NCBI GenBank assembly: GCA_023053545.1
Contig: JAKZAN010000001.1
Span: 9,816,565 to 9,880,564 of the forward strand
Source of the DNA: Lepidurus packardi
Taxonomy: Eukaryota > Arthropoda > Branchiopoda > Notostraca > Triopsidae
Direction of reading: 5' to 3'
DNA length: 64,000 bases
Of the stretch, positions 1 to 13,000 are shown one piece after another. The translations under genes were made by a program, and so were the position numbers. The notes under the pieces were generated by a model that was not told the DNA's origin, did no database searches, and saw only the letters and a program-made list of their open reading frames with translations. Position 1 is the stretch's first letter. Each line of letters opens with the position of its first letter.

Positions 1-1339
1 ATTACAATAACATAATTATTAATATATAATTAAGTAAGAATCATTATTAAATTAAGTGTTATAGCCGCAAGGGAGTTAAAACTAGGTTAAAAGCCCTGGT
101 ATCCCAAACCAACTTGGGTAAAAAAAATAATAAAAAAAATCGTAGATGACGAATGATTCAATTCATGACAATGCCATGCTGTATAATGTATAAGAGACAG
201 CTGGGCTGACTAATCATATGATCTTTTATACTTTGGAAACAGTTATAGAAGATAAGGGCGAGGAAGAAGACCTAGCTGCTTCTCCTTGTGCTTTGGTAAT
301 CGAATGCTTATTTCTCAGCCATCCAGGGAGCCCAGCACGGCCTCGTGACCCATATTTGACAAGCTTTAGGGAAACAGAATGTCTTCACAGAGAGAAGAAA
401 GAGAAGACGGAAAAAAAACTCAATGGTTGCCTATTTTTTTTTTTGCCTGTTTGCTTGTACCGCGTGAGGCAAACTAACTAACCTCTTAAAAAAAAGCTTT
501 GAAAATATGTACTTGCTGGCTAAAAAGCCATAAAACGTGTACGCCGTTAATTTTCCTTCCGCGTGTTGGGATTTGGGATCACCGGGATGGTGCGATGATG
601 GGAGGAGCCTGTGTAAAATGAAGCAAAGGCGAAAATTTTGGGATTTTGATCCACTGTTTTCTCCTACTGTTACAGCAACTCCAAGCTGCCCAAGGATGGA
701 CGTTCGCGGTTGGAAAGAAAAAGTTCTCTTTTGAACCCTTCGGGAATGTGTTATAGTGGAATAATAGTGTGGAGCAAGTTGCAGTGTGCCCAAGGTGGTC
801 AGTCCAAGTTGGTCCTCGTGGAAGCACGAAAGTAGAGGGAAGAAAATAGCCCCTTCCCTTTTGCCCAAATTTGTTGCCGTGTCAATGGTGAAGTTTAGTC
901 CACGACCCACTCTTTTTCCTTTACACTCTTCAGTGCGCAAATATTTATATAACTCTTCAAAGAAGAATATAATTTCCTCTTTCTTCGCAAGTCTTCGAGT
1001 TGGGGTAACTTTATGAAACTCGCAAAAAAATAGTATAAAACTGAAATCCATTTCCATGTGCGAAATTGAGCAAATGCGGTAGTGAAAAGCAGCTTGTTTG
1101 TTTAGCGGATTTAATTGGCAAGACTTAAAGAAATCGTGAATCAAAGAAATATTTAAGAATGGGTCAAATAACGACAGTAAAGAAGACTGGCTGCCTCCGC
1201 CAAGCGACGTCGTGGATGACAAGACGCATGGAAACGTTTTTCTGCAGGTAGGAAATGGAAACAACCGGAAAGAGAAATTGCTAAATTAAGAAACCTGCTT
1301 TTCCTGTCCCAAAATTCTTTTCACTTCGGGATTTCGCTG
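1..1339. other. Gene-free left flank
   Basis: I see no supported gene here. The first 200 bases are very AT-rich. A 14-base stretch ending near position 200 matches the end of the Tn5 mosaic-end sequence (see findings). Open frames in 430-1264 overlap on both strands and show no domain, splice logic or conserved motif. Confidence 0.5.
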
Positions 1340-1552
1340 AATAATTACCGGTGAAAGGGAAAGTTTTATTTTTCCTGATTCACTTACAGGATGGATATGA
1401 TACATAAACCGATAAACCGCAAATATGATCCACATTTTTCAGATCTGCGGACTAGCTTTTATGGCTAGTCAATAAACCATGAACCCTTATCATCTCTTAA
1501 TTTAATAAAAAGTTATGTTTTAATTTAAGAAAAGCCGCAAATAGGACGATAG
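1340..1552. repeat. Repeat R, copy 1
   Basis: About 210 bases that recur at 4460-4663 with only scattered substitutions. The block starts at an AATAATTAC motif and ends in an AT-rich stretch before CGCAAAT. In copy 2 the block runs directly into repeat D. Here 1.47 kb of unrelated sequence lies between R and D. No coding capacity was recognised. Confidence 0.85.
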
Positions 1553-3027
1553 AACAGCCAAGCAACCTATACGAATTCGAACACCTATTTGGCCTCTAGG
1601 TCAGTGTAGGTAAAGGCCAAGGCCGTCTCTTTAGGGAGAAGGAGATTTAACACGTGGCCTGTTAGACCCTTAAATGCATTACTACGAGACAAAAGATAAG
1701 AGCAAGCAGGGAGAAATGTCAGTGGTTAGTAGTCCTGTGCATCTTTCTGAAAAGTTACTTCATCCTCACCCGAAGTTCATTATCACACGGAAGGCCGTCT
1801 GAAAAAGCTGGCATAGTGGTACTCGAAGATGAAAAATATAGGCCAAGAGGCACACATTCCGTTAGGTTTTGATACTTGTAGCGTTTACTGGTCCTCGTGT
1901 AACGCGTTTCACACGTTAAGACGCATATGACATTACGTAGTTCCGGATCAACATGGAATTCGTTGTTGCCTTCTTATAAGCAGGATTATTTGAAGTTAAC
2001 ATTCCTCTAATTTAAAGCACCAACACGGGTTTTTTTGGCAAGTGATGGAATTATTATTTTAATGGTTCAAGAATCCATGTAGCACACGAATTCGCAGCAG
2101 CTGTTGGGACTTTTAACAAGTCAGTCTGGAAAGTTATATTTTGCAGTGATGACCAACAAGGTATTTAATACCAGATGTGTCTCTTTTCGCTGTTGTATTT
2201 CACTGTCTCCTTTTGTTGCTCAAATTTGGTATGGTATTAGTTATATAGACACCATTGCATGCAGGTCAGTGCCTCCAGCTCTGACCTCCTTCCTCTTTAA
2301 AGTTGCGCGACGTCTAGTGTCGTATATGAAACCAAAATACATCCAGACTAAGCCCATCTTTATTTCAGTTAAGACAATTTTTAACTTGTCGTATTGTTTC
2401 AGTGTTCTTAACCAAACGAGTATATTTCTAAATTCTCAAAAATGTGGGCGAAATCTTTACATAACTATCTGTGTTTCACAAGTATCTCCATTTCGACGCT
2501 ACAAAGCTTCACTGTATCTATATAAACAAATAATTTGCTTATAATAAAAGAGTTCAAGTTTTCAAGATTTTTATTAATACTTTTAACGTGCCTAACGTGC
2601 TTTATGGTTAACCCCGGTTAAATTCTTTAGCATCTGGCTTTACAAGTATAAAAAAACTTAAAAGAGAATAGGGAAAGGACGATACTTCATTCTGATAATG
2701 GACCTTCTGAATACTTCATTGAATGGAGGCAGTCACAGGAAACATCCTTATGGTTATTGTGCACACACATGTGGTGTTCCCTTTATTAGATCTATATAAA
2801 GAATGCCGTGTAAAGACTGATTTATATTCGGGGTTGTAACAAGTGGCCGCTTTTTCATTCCCGTGTAATTACATAGTCTAGTAAATTTTCTCTAGTTGCT
2901 CTCTCCTTTTCTTTCCTCGTGTTAAGAGAAGTTCTGTTAGAACCAGCATTTTCTCTTAATAATTAAAAAGTTTTCTCCTCCAAAAGAACCCTTGCGGTCA
3001 AACATGGAAACGGTCCCATAACCCAAT
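1553..3027. other. 1.47 kb segment present only in the first R-D copy
   Basis: This stretch separates R copy 1 from D copy 1 and is missing at the matching point (4663/4664) of the second copy. It is therefore either an insertion into copy 1 or a deletion from copy 2. I see no terminal inverted repeats, no clear target duplication and no recognisable protein. An open frame at 2104-2544 has no family resemblance and no ATG start. Confidence 0.6.
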
Positions 3028-4442
3028 CTTGAGATAAGATTATTTTACTAGTTTTGATCATTTTTATTAGCTTAGATTTTTGGGCCATTTATCTCGTCCT
3101 TATGATTTATCCAATTCATAGCCTTTAACAGAAAGTGGTGGACAATTTAGGCCATTCCATTCAGTAATTTAAGCGTTTACTAAATTTGGGCGTGAATTTT
3201 AAGTAAGCCTTGAATAAAATTTTTGAAAAATAAAATATCTAAAAAAAATCACGTAATTCAATGGCGATTCAAATTAACTTTTTGAAATTGACTAGGACTA
3301 CTTTTGATTCGTACCAAGGGCCAATTTTCGCCCTTGGTGAACTGCTTTTAGTTTATTAGAAGGAGCAGCAACAGTAACCTTGGAACTAAGTAAAAGGCAT
3401 ATTCAAGAGGGAAAATATAAGACTGGTAACAGATTGCTATGCATAATCCTTCTCTCTTTCCGCAACTTTCAACTTGCGTGGAAGTTTTGCATTGCCAAAT
3501 CCGACAATATATTTTCACTCAGATCCGGTAACATATAGTGTGTGCCTCTAACCTTAGTTAACCTTAATGTTGGTATATAAACCATCTTCGCTCGCTGTAA
3601 AGCTTCAGAACTGGGTGCTCAGGAATTCCGGTCTGCGGCAGCGTCTTTAGATGAGTTTGCAAAGCGTAGTATGGATGCGGCAAGAATGAACATCGTAATT
3701 GCTCAAAGAAAGTGTATGTCCCGCGGCGCTAAACTTTTGTTTGAGGAAAGAAAAAACAAAGCTTTTCTTAACGCAAAATCCTAATGTTGTTCTTCCTAAA
3801 TTAATATAGGATGCGTTAACAGAATGATGTTGAAAATACAGTATCAGTTTCCATGTCTACGTCTTCTTGGAGGTCTGACAACGGATAAATGTTAAGCAAT
3901 TTGGAGACAGTGCTTTACCAGTGTTTAGATCACTGATTCCATTATTTCCGTCATTATCGCCAACAGCTCTGTTGTTTAAACCAAATGTCAAAACACTAGA
4001 AGATTGCTAGATGACATAGGCTCAAGGGTCGTCCTGACGACCCTTTATTTTACCCTTTCATGTAAAGAGTGACGCAAGTCTAAGGATACCCGGTAACTCT
4101 TTTAAGCGCAGAAAGCCCAATTGGGTGCAAGATTATTGGAAATAACGCCCTTAAGTTGACCCTTGCAACCGGTCCAACGACAACTACAGTTGTGGCTGCT
4201 TTGCCTTCCCAGGTGGAAATCCCCACACGTAAGATTTGACTACTTGGTGCGATGCTACCCTCCTCCGTTGGAATTACATTGCAGCTAACAAGAAATTACT
4301 TAAGAGCCATCAGCTGGCCTTGGACAAGACAAAAGTGGGTATATACCCAGGTGGAAAAACCCGATAGACGAGTCAGAATTGAGGTTTCAAGATTTCGCGA
4401 ATGGGAAATTACTTTCAGGGCGTCACACGTGAACACTCAACG
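3028..4442. repeat. Repeat D, copy 1 (1.4 kb tandem duplication)
   Basis: A 1.4 kb block repeated at 4664-6080 with an offset of about 1636 bases and only a few per cent differences. Near the start of its second half it has a short open stretch (about 3590-3784) encoding some 65 residues, including the string AKRSMDAARMNIVIAQRK. A second stretch near 4245-4372 encodes residues such as ANKKLLKSHQLALDKTK and ends in IYPGGKTR. Both look like remnants of coding sequence, but I do not recognise the family. A perfect hairpin lies at 4024-4045. Confidence 0.85.
4024..4045. repeat. Perfect short hairpin inside repeat D
   Basis: AAGGGTCGTC and its reverse complement are separated by two to three bases, followed by a T-rich run. 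The same hairpin is kept in the second copy at 5659-5680. It resembles a transcription-terminator shape, but no transcript is known here and this is eukaryotic DNA. Confidence 0.6.
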
Positions 4443-4459
4443 ATGTAGGAAAAAACAAA

Positions 4460-4663
4460 AAATAATTACTGGTGAAAGGGAAATTTTTTATTTTCCTGAT
4501 TCACTTACAGGATGGATATGATACATAAACCGGTAAACCGCAAATATGATCCACATTTTTCCGATCTGCGGACTAGCTCTTATGGCTAGTCAATAAACCG
4601 TGAACCATTTTCATCTCTTAATTTAATCAAAAGTTGTATTTTAATTTAAGAAAAGTCGTAAAT
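4460..4663. repeat. Repeat R, copy 2
   Basis: Second copy of the block at 1340-1552. It differs by scattered substitutions and one or two indels and joins D copy 2 directly, which defines the ancestral R-D order. Confidence 0.85.
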
Positions 4664-6080
4664 CTTGAGATAAGATTATTTTACTAGTTTTGGTCAGTTT
4701 TATTAGCTTAGATTTTTGGGCCATGTATCTCGTCCTTGTGATTTATCCAATGCATAGCCTTTAACAGAAAGTGGCGGACAATTTAGGCCATTCCATTCAG
4801 TAATGTAAGCGTTTACTAAATTTGGGCGCGAATTTTAAGTAAGCCTTGAATAAAATTTTTGAAAAATAAAATATCTTAAAAATATCACGTACTTCAATGA
4901 CGATTCAAATTTACTTTTTGAAATTGACTAGGAGTACTTTTGATTCGTACCAAGTGCCAATTTTCGCCCTTGGTGACCTGTTTTTAGTTCATTAGAAAGG
5001 AGCAGCAACAGTAACCTTGGAACTAAGTAAAAGGCATATTCAAGAGGGAAAATATAAGACTGGTAACAGATTGCTATGCATAATCCTTCTCTCTTTCCGC
5101 AACTTTCAACTTGCGAGGAAGTTTTGCATTGCCAAATCCGACAATATATTTTCACTCAGATCCGGTAACATATAGTGTGTGCCTCTAACCTTAGTTAACC
5201 TTAATGTTGGTATATAAACCATCTTCGCTCGCTGTAAAGCTTCAGAACTGGGTGCGCAGGAATTCCGGTCTGCGGCTGCGTCTTTAGATGAGTTTGCAAA
5301 GCGTGGTATGGATGCGGCAAGAATGAACATCGTAATTGCTCAAAGAAAGTGTATGTCCCACGGCGTTAAACTTTTGTTTGAGGAAAGAAAACAAAGCTTT
5401 TCTTAACGCAAAATCCTAATGTTGTTCTTCCTAAATTCATATAGGATGCGTTAAAAGAATGCAATTGAAAATGCAGTATCAGTTTCCATGTCTACGTCTT
5501 CTTGGAGGTCAGACAACGGAGATTTGTTAAGCTATTCGGAGACAGTGCTTTACCAGTGTTTAAATCACTGATTCCATTATTTCCTTCATTATCGCCAACA
5601 GCTCTGTTGTTTAAACCAAATGTCAAAACACTAGAAGATTACTAGATGACATATGCTCAAGGGTCGTCCTGACGACCCTTTATTTTACCCTTTCATGTAA
5701 AGAGTGACGCAAGTCTAAGGATACCCGGTAACTCTTTTAAGCGCAGAAAGCCCAATTGGGTGCAAGATTATTGGAAATAACGCCCTTAAGTTGACCCTTG
5801 CAACCGGTCCAACGACAACTACAGTTGTGGCTGCTTTGCCTTCCCAGGTGGAAATCCCCACACGTAAGATTTGACTACTTGGTGCGATGCTACCCTCCTC
5901 CGTTGGAATTACATTGCAGCTAACAAGAAATTACTTAAGAGCCATCAGCTGGCCTTGGACAAGACAAAAGTGGGTATATACCCAGGTGGAAAAACCCGAT
6001 AGGCGAGTCAGAATTGAGGTTTCAAGATTTCGCGAATGGGAAACTACTTTCAGGGCGTCACACGTGTACACTCAGCGAGA
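4664..6080. repeat. Repeat D, copy 2
   Basis: Second copy of the block at 3028-4442. The remnant coding stretch near 5225-5405 is frameshifted near its end relative to copy 1 and so stops in a different frame. The hairpin is retained at 5659-5680. Similarity ends at about 6080, within the sequence after CGTCACACGTG. Confidence 0.85.
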
Positions 6081-7026
6081 AACAAGATCACAACAGCAAA
6101 AAGTAAAACAGTAAATATTTGCAAGTCAATGAACAGACTTTTCCAACGCATTCTGGAAGGTATATCTAAACGTTGCCTAAAATAATTTGTATACATTTCT
6201 CGACTTTGATAAAGCCGGTCCCTTGGATCTTGGGGGAGAAAGTTTGGGCGTTCAAGTCTCTTTCTATAATCAACACGCTTTTTCCCAGTTCCCTGAATAA
6301 TTTCCTAATATTCCTCCTTTTTGGGTAAGAATACCGCGTTCGAATATGAATTAGACCCTTGAAGTGCTCCAGGCTATCAAACATTACCCGAAGAGGGGAT
6401 TATATTATTAGTACGCGAGGATTCCTTGAGGAGGTGAGAAAGTTTCATTGTTTCTCTTTGCTCGTAGACAATTCACAAGAAGAGATAGTAGACAGGAACG
6501 AAGTAAGCAAACTACACTAATGCCCCCCGGAGATGGACCGTTTTCGAGTCTATATCATGAAAAAAAATATTTACTTAATGAGAAGATGTACGCCAGACAG
6601 GAAGAGCGAACAGAGCCATAAACACGTAAAAAAAAACACGTACATAAACAGTCCCCACTCACAAACCGGTTACCCGGATTCAACAATTCTACGCAGGAAC
6701 CTTCGTTAAGCCTCCAACACCAGACTTGTTTATGGAGAAAGTCTTCTCCGAGGACCGGAACCCACTTTGCGAGTTGAAGTTAGCAACCTTTCACCTGCCG
6801 GTTGACTAAAAACTATTTTTCCCCCTGCAATGTATCCAAAAAAATATAAGAAAATCGTCTCGACCCTGTAAAAAAAACCGCACTCAATGAAGAGTTGTTT
6901 TGAAAGCAATGTCCTTTCTAAGATTGTAAAAAAATATGCGCCTTTGTGTTAACTATCATGCATAAGAAATAGTGATGGGGTAACTTAAGGATTTGTAGAT
7001 ACTGTAAAATTTACTTCTGATAAATT
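6081..7026. other. Gene-free spacer upstream of the patched-related gene
   Basis: No supported gene. The last few hundred bases presumably hold the promoter and 5' leader of the gene starting at 7027, but no TATA box or other clear element stands out. Confidence 0.4.
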
Positions 7027-10000
7027 ATGCATTGCATAAAATTAGGACGCGGTCAGTTTCTTAATAGCATGTTGTTTGGCAGGTTGGGTTGGCTGTTCGG
7101 TAGATACCCCTGGACGACGGTACTCTGCGTAGTAGTCATTACTGCTGTCCTTGGGGGTGGACTCAGCTTCTGGAAAGAGGAAACAGACGACCTTAACCTA
7201 TGGACCACCGATTCATCCCCTGTCCGACGCCACGCGCATTGGGTCCGGGAACACTTTTCCGACCAAGTTCGTTACGAAAGTATCATCGTGGCTGCTGACA
7301 ATGTTCTGCGACCTGACGTCATTCAACTCGTAAGTCTCTTTACTCTCACTTAGTAAAACCAAAATCTACCAAATTATTTGACTTAAGATAATTCACAAAA
7401 TTATCCGAGTGAAGAATAGTTATTCAAAATTGATTCAAGGCCAACATCCAATTGTTTACATTTACGTAAAATAAACCTGTAGTTACTACTATATATTTTT
7501 TTACTACTATATTTTTTATAAGTATTTCTACATCACTTACATGAATGTTTCTGTTACTTACATAAAGCTTTGTTCTTGAAAAATTGCGACTCTTCACGTT
7601 CCAGGTTTGGGAACTGGATCGTAGCGTGCAAAACATTTATACTGAAGGCCAAGGATGGACTGACGTATGTGCCAGGTAAATATGCAAATTTAGTTCCCGA
7701 TGCACTTTCCCTGACAAGGTCGGTGCTTTGGTACCTGTAGATTTCAATCTGGTACTCGGAGGAAGCTAAAAGTCGCAATCCATGTCCCTATTAAGCGTTG
7801 TGTAACGTTTTCTTAAACAGATGTAAATTATTCTGTCAGTTCCTAAGAATGTGGGGGATTTTTGAGGATAGAATGATGGAGAAGTTGGCCACCAAGGAAA
7901 GGTGAAAGGTGTCACTTTCTTTGCTCAGCTTGAAAATACGGATTTTTTTCCCAATGACGTTTTGGGTCAAGTGAAGCCAGTTTTCCCTTGCTGTGTTTAT
8001 GCAAACGAGAAACAACAAACGTAACGAAAAATCGTTTCACTTTCTATAACTAGTTTCGTATAAACTTTTGCTTTTCATTTCTTTAACGTGTTAGTGAAAG
8101 TGTGTAGGCGCGAAAGAACAACACGACCTTTGCTGTATTTTCTCTTTCCCTCTTGCTCCTTTCACCTTTTTTTGTAGATACGGGACAGCCTTGAAAGCAC
8201 ATTTACGGAAACGACGCCAGACTGAAGAAAATTGGTCGACAGACGCGGAATTCGACCCCGATCTCGATCTCTCCGAACTCGACTTTTCGAACGTTTTTGG
8301 TAATCACAACGAATCTGGACGCACTTTACTGGATTCGCTTGGTGACAACGTCATTGAATTGCTATCCGCCCCGGACGATTGCTTGTACCAAAGTGTAATC
8401 CGACTTTGGGATGCTCAAGACGTTTACAATTTAACGCAGGAGCAAATTATCGCTGACGTCACCGATGCTTTAAATAGAACGTAATTTTGCTTTTTAAACA
8501 TCTGACCGAAGAATTTAAATAAAACGAAACTTAATGGTTACGGGTATTTAGTGGGACCAATGAATGGAATTCAGCTGCGAAACTTCTATCCAACCTTCGT
8601 TATGATGCCAATAATCTTAAAAGTGCAGGAGCTACGCTGCTCACGTGGTTACTGGACAATAATAATGCGGTAAGTTCATATCCAACAGAGATTTCCTAAA
8701 GATTAAAGAATCAGTCTAATTTTAATAATCTTCGTCTTACAAGCAAACAAACCGAGATACTTACTCCTTACATTCTTATTATTTCATCATTATTATTACT
8801 AATTGTTCGAGTCTTTACATCTTCAATTAAATGTTTCTGATTTTGCACTTCAATTTTATTCATATTACTTAGAAGATTGTTTATGTATTTATTAAAAAAA
8901 ATTGAACTTCTAAAACAGACAGTTCTTATTACTTTCAGTCCCTTTCAAAGTATTACTTTTTATTACTTAAAGGTCCTTTCAGATTACATTTTTAACCTTA
9001 AATGAAGTCAAAGACATTATTTAAACCTTTCAATGCCAATTTCATTTATAGAACAAAAGTTCGTATGAAGCCTGGGAAGTTGAATTTATTCGTCAAACGA
9101 TCCATAGCAACATCACTTTACCTCCAGGCGTGCAGTTATTCGCATTGGCATCAAATAGGTACGAAATGGGATAGGAGAATTTTTTTTCCCGAAAGAGATG
9201 GGGAGTGATTGTCTGAAACACTGTCTTTTTATAGCTACGACGACGCGTTGGCCGATACCATTAGCAGTAATATGACGGTTTTATTGTCGGGCTTTTCCCT
9301 AATAATCTTGTACGTGGGTGTCATGTTGGGACGCTTCAACGCGAGGCAACAAAGGGTAAGTCCAGACGCTTTCTTAGAAAAACTTGAGCCTTGACGTGAC
9401 ATTCACGCTCATGATCAATTTTCGGGTATACAACTCTTCCCATACGTGTTCTTTAACCTCTCCTTCCTTTTTTCTTTTGGACCTTTGCAGTTTCTCCTGT
9501 CCATCGTGGGAGTTTCCGTCGTTGGACTAGCAATACTGGCGTCCTACGGATTATGCTTTTATTGTGGGTTCATCTATGGACCTGTCCACCCCATTCTGCC
9601 ATTTTTACTACTTGGAATTGGGGTTGATGACATGTTCGTTATCATTCAGGTAAAAGAATACAAACCCGTAACGTAAACCTTGGCTATAAAAGAAGGGAAA
9701 ATAGGCTTTGGATAACTTGACGGACGAAGAGCGCCAAAAGAGTATCCCAGAACGAATCGGATTAACGCTCAAACACGCTGGAGTGTCCATCACTGTAACT
9801 TCCGTGACCGACATGGCCGCTTTCGGCATTGGAGCCACTACGGTAATGAAGAAATTCCTTAGAAAATAACGTAATGGCCAACAGCAGCATGCTTTAGACC
9901 CAAATCTTAACAATAACATGAAAGAGGTTTAAAAAAATACACGAAGAAATTCCGGAGTTCTTCGCTTTTGAACACTTTAAATTTGTCCTTCTGGAAGGTC

Positions 10001-13000
10001 ATGACGACGTTACTGGGTTTTCTTACAACTTAACTGATATTGCTTTTGCAACTACCAGAAATTTTTTCGACATCATTTATGAAAGGAAGGTTTTCACCTT
10101 TTTTGACGAAGTGATCCTAATTATGTGCTAACTAATTCGTTAATTTATTACAATGTTAATTATTATTTTTTGTTTGCTAATTTTTTTTCGTTCATGCATT
10201 TTATAAAAGGCCATGCCCGCACTACGGTCGTTTTGTATTTACGCAACTATGGGCATTTTGTGTTTATTCGTCTTCGAGATCAGCTTCTTCGTTGCATTGA
10301 CAGCTTTGGATGAAAAGAGACGCGACGCGCGGCGTGACGCGTGCTGCTTCCGGATACTGCCGGCCGCGTGGGAGCCTTCCGTTTGTTCGCGAACGGAATT
10401 ATTGAAAGTGGTCTTTCAACGGTTTTATGGCACATGGTTACTCAAGACGCCCGTCAAAATCTGTGTCACTTTAACTACGCTGGTTTTCGTGGTCGTTAAC
10501 GTGTGGGGTTTATTGCAACTGGAACAAAATTTCGACCCCAACTGGTACCTCAAAGAAGGTTCTTACCCACAACGATACTACGGAGCCTTGAAACAGTACT
10601 TTCCCGAAAACGGAGAACGTTCTGCGGTTTACACTGGACAAGTAGCTTATCACAGCCACGAGAAGGAGTTAAACTACCTGTCATCCCTTCTGAAGGATAG
10701 TCCCTTTATCAAAAGCTCGTCTGTCGCTTCCTGGCACGACGCCTTCCAAGAATGGCGCAAGTCAACCCAACCACCAGGTTCGTGAAAGTAATTTGAGTTA
10801 CTGTATAATTATGATTTTTTATAATTAAGAAAAGTAACAACTTGGAAATTATATTACGCAATTAACAATCTTAAAGTAGTTGAAAATGAATTCATTTGTT
10901 GTTTTCTTTATTTTCTGAATGTACTTTCCAATCAAAGGTTCAAAAATTGAGGACGAGCATTCTTTTAAGCTTCTGCTTCAGCACTTCCTCTTCAGCCCCC
11001 ACGGCAGACACTTTCTACAAGACATAAAGATCCAGGGAAGCTTACTGGATTCCAACGCAGATTACAACATTACGGTAAGTTGAAACCCGTTAACAAATCT
11101 ACCAAGTAAGGCTAAGCAGGAATTGTTTCGAGCAGGCAACGCGTATTCGGTTCCATCACGTATCGATGAACACCTCTGCCGAGAAGAACCACGCGTTGGA
11201 ATTTATGTTATCTCTGGAAACAGCGGTCACTTTCGATTCAAGTTCTACACCCTCTTACCCTGTGCCCTTCACGTTTATCTACGTGGAATGGGAAGCTAAC
11301 AAGGTAAGCTCTTAGAAAAGACTAGCGAAATTTTCAAGTCTTCAAGAAACTTCCTCTTTTGAAACGCACGAAACTTCGAAAAAGAACCCGGAATATTTAA
11401 GTTCACAAGCTGCAAATAATCCGAACCTCTTGAATATTAAAAAAGTACTAACTTAATGTTCAAATTAATTCAAACATAAATCTACAGGTTATTAGTAACG
11501 AGCTCGTTCGCAACCTCGGTCTTACAATGGTAGCCGTTGCCTCTGTTACCTTGATCCTCATATCTGACTTCGTTACGGTCTTTTGGGTCTTCACTTGCGT
11601 CGCATTTACACTGATCGACGTCTTAGGAATCATGTACTTCTGGGGCTTAACTATCGAAATCGTCACTTCCATCATCATCATCTTGTCTGTTGGACTTGCA
11701 GTGGATTACGCAGCGCATATTGGACATACTTTCACTACGGTTTATGGTACCAAATCTGGTAAGTTTCGCGTGCCTCATTCTTAGTTTTTTTATTTATTGT
11801 TTTGCTGAAATGTGAAGAAAATAACTTTTAATCACTAAACTTTGTAAACAACTATTTTTCTTTTAATTACCAGAGCGCGCACATGAAACCTTATCCAAAA
11901 TGGGCCCAGCTGTTTGGAACGGAGGTTTTTCCACCTTCTTAGCCTTCGTGCTATTAGCACGAAGTGACTCTTACGTCTTCACTACGTTCTTCAAAGTAAA
12001 GAATAACCTTTAGCTTAATAAAGCGTCAAGTAATTATCGGTTGTCTGATTTTTTAGTTGTTCTTCAGTGTAGTTGTTTTTGGACTATTCCATGGATTAGC
12101 GTATTTGCCCGTGGTTCTGAGCTGGCTTGGTCCTGCTTCTTCTTCGAAGGACGAAGAAGAAGAATCCGACAAAACCAACTCTTCCGTCGCACCTTCCTCT
12201 TCTGCCTCGTCCAACTTTGTGCAAATCCACGAACAGCAAAAGCAGCCGGTTTTGTCCCGCGTAATGCGTGTTTACGCAGTGAGCGAGTATGGATACATCA
12301 ACTCCCAGTTTCTCTATGACAACAACGACCCGCGTCACAAACAGGTGAGAGATTTTCCCAAGATCTCCCTAAAACTTTAAGCGATAGTGGAGGTTTATGC
12401 GTCAACACGCTGAGAAGTAAATCCAAGTCATGACATTCATGCAAGCGCTCGTCACTGAAACGTGCCGGCCTTGGAAAATAGCACCTTATCGGAAACACAG
12501 TTGATAGCGAACAGTCTTATAACTCAGGTGCGCTGGCGTCACTTTAGAGAAATACTTAATCCCCATACCTTACGACTTGTCACTATACATCGCGTATCTC
12601 TACGTCCAACACCTAACAACTCAAGAGTTTTCCCTTTCTATTGAGCCTAAGTTTTACAGATGGCTCACTTCTAGTGACATACAACACTTATCGAGACAGT
12701 TAAATATTTACAGGTATAAACCTGTTCTCAAAATCTTATTAGTCCAGAAATAGAGTCTAATAACTCAACCCTAACAACAGTTTCCCTTTCTACCGTGAGC
12801 TAATCGAAAGCTTAAGTGAGTTCTCCTTGAATTTGTTTCGAACCATTGCGCCAACAATACTAAGTGCAGGACTACACAGCTAAACCGGAATAACGCTAGG
12901 AAACCAAAACAGGCACCTCAACATTCCGCCGAATACATTATATTTATTGTTGAGCAATCGAAAAGCGTATCATCTTCTACTTGGCACCTTCTGAACCACG

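Noticed and set aside
1..200. Possible mitochondrial or tRNA-like sequence at the left edge
   Set aside because: Very AT-rich, but I could not fold a convincing tRNA or match a mitochondrial gene.
2104..2544. 146-codon frame in the left region
   Set aside because: It has no ATG start, domain, splice logic or second copy; AT-rich chance frame.
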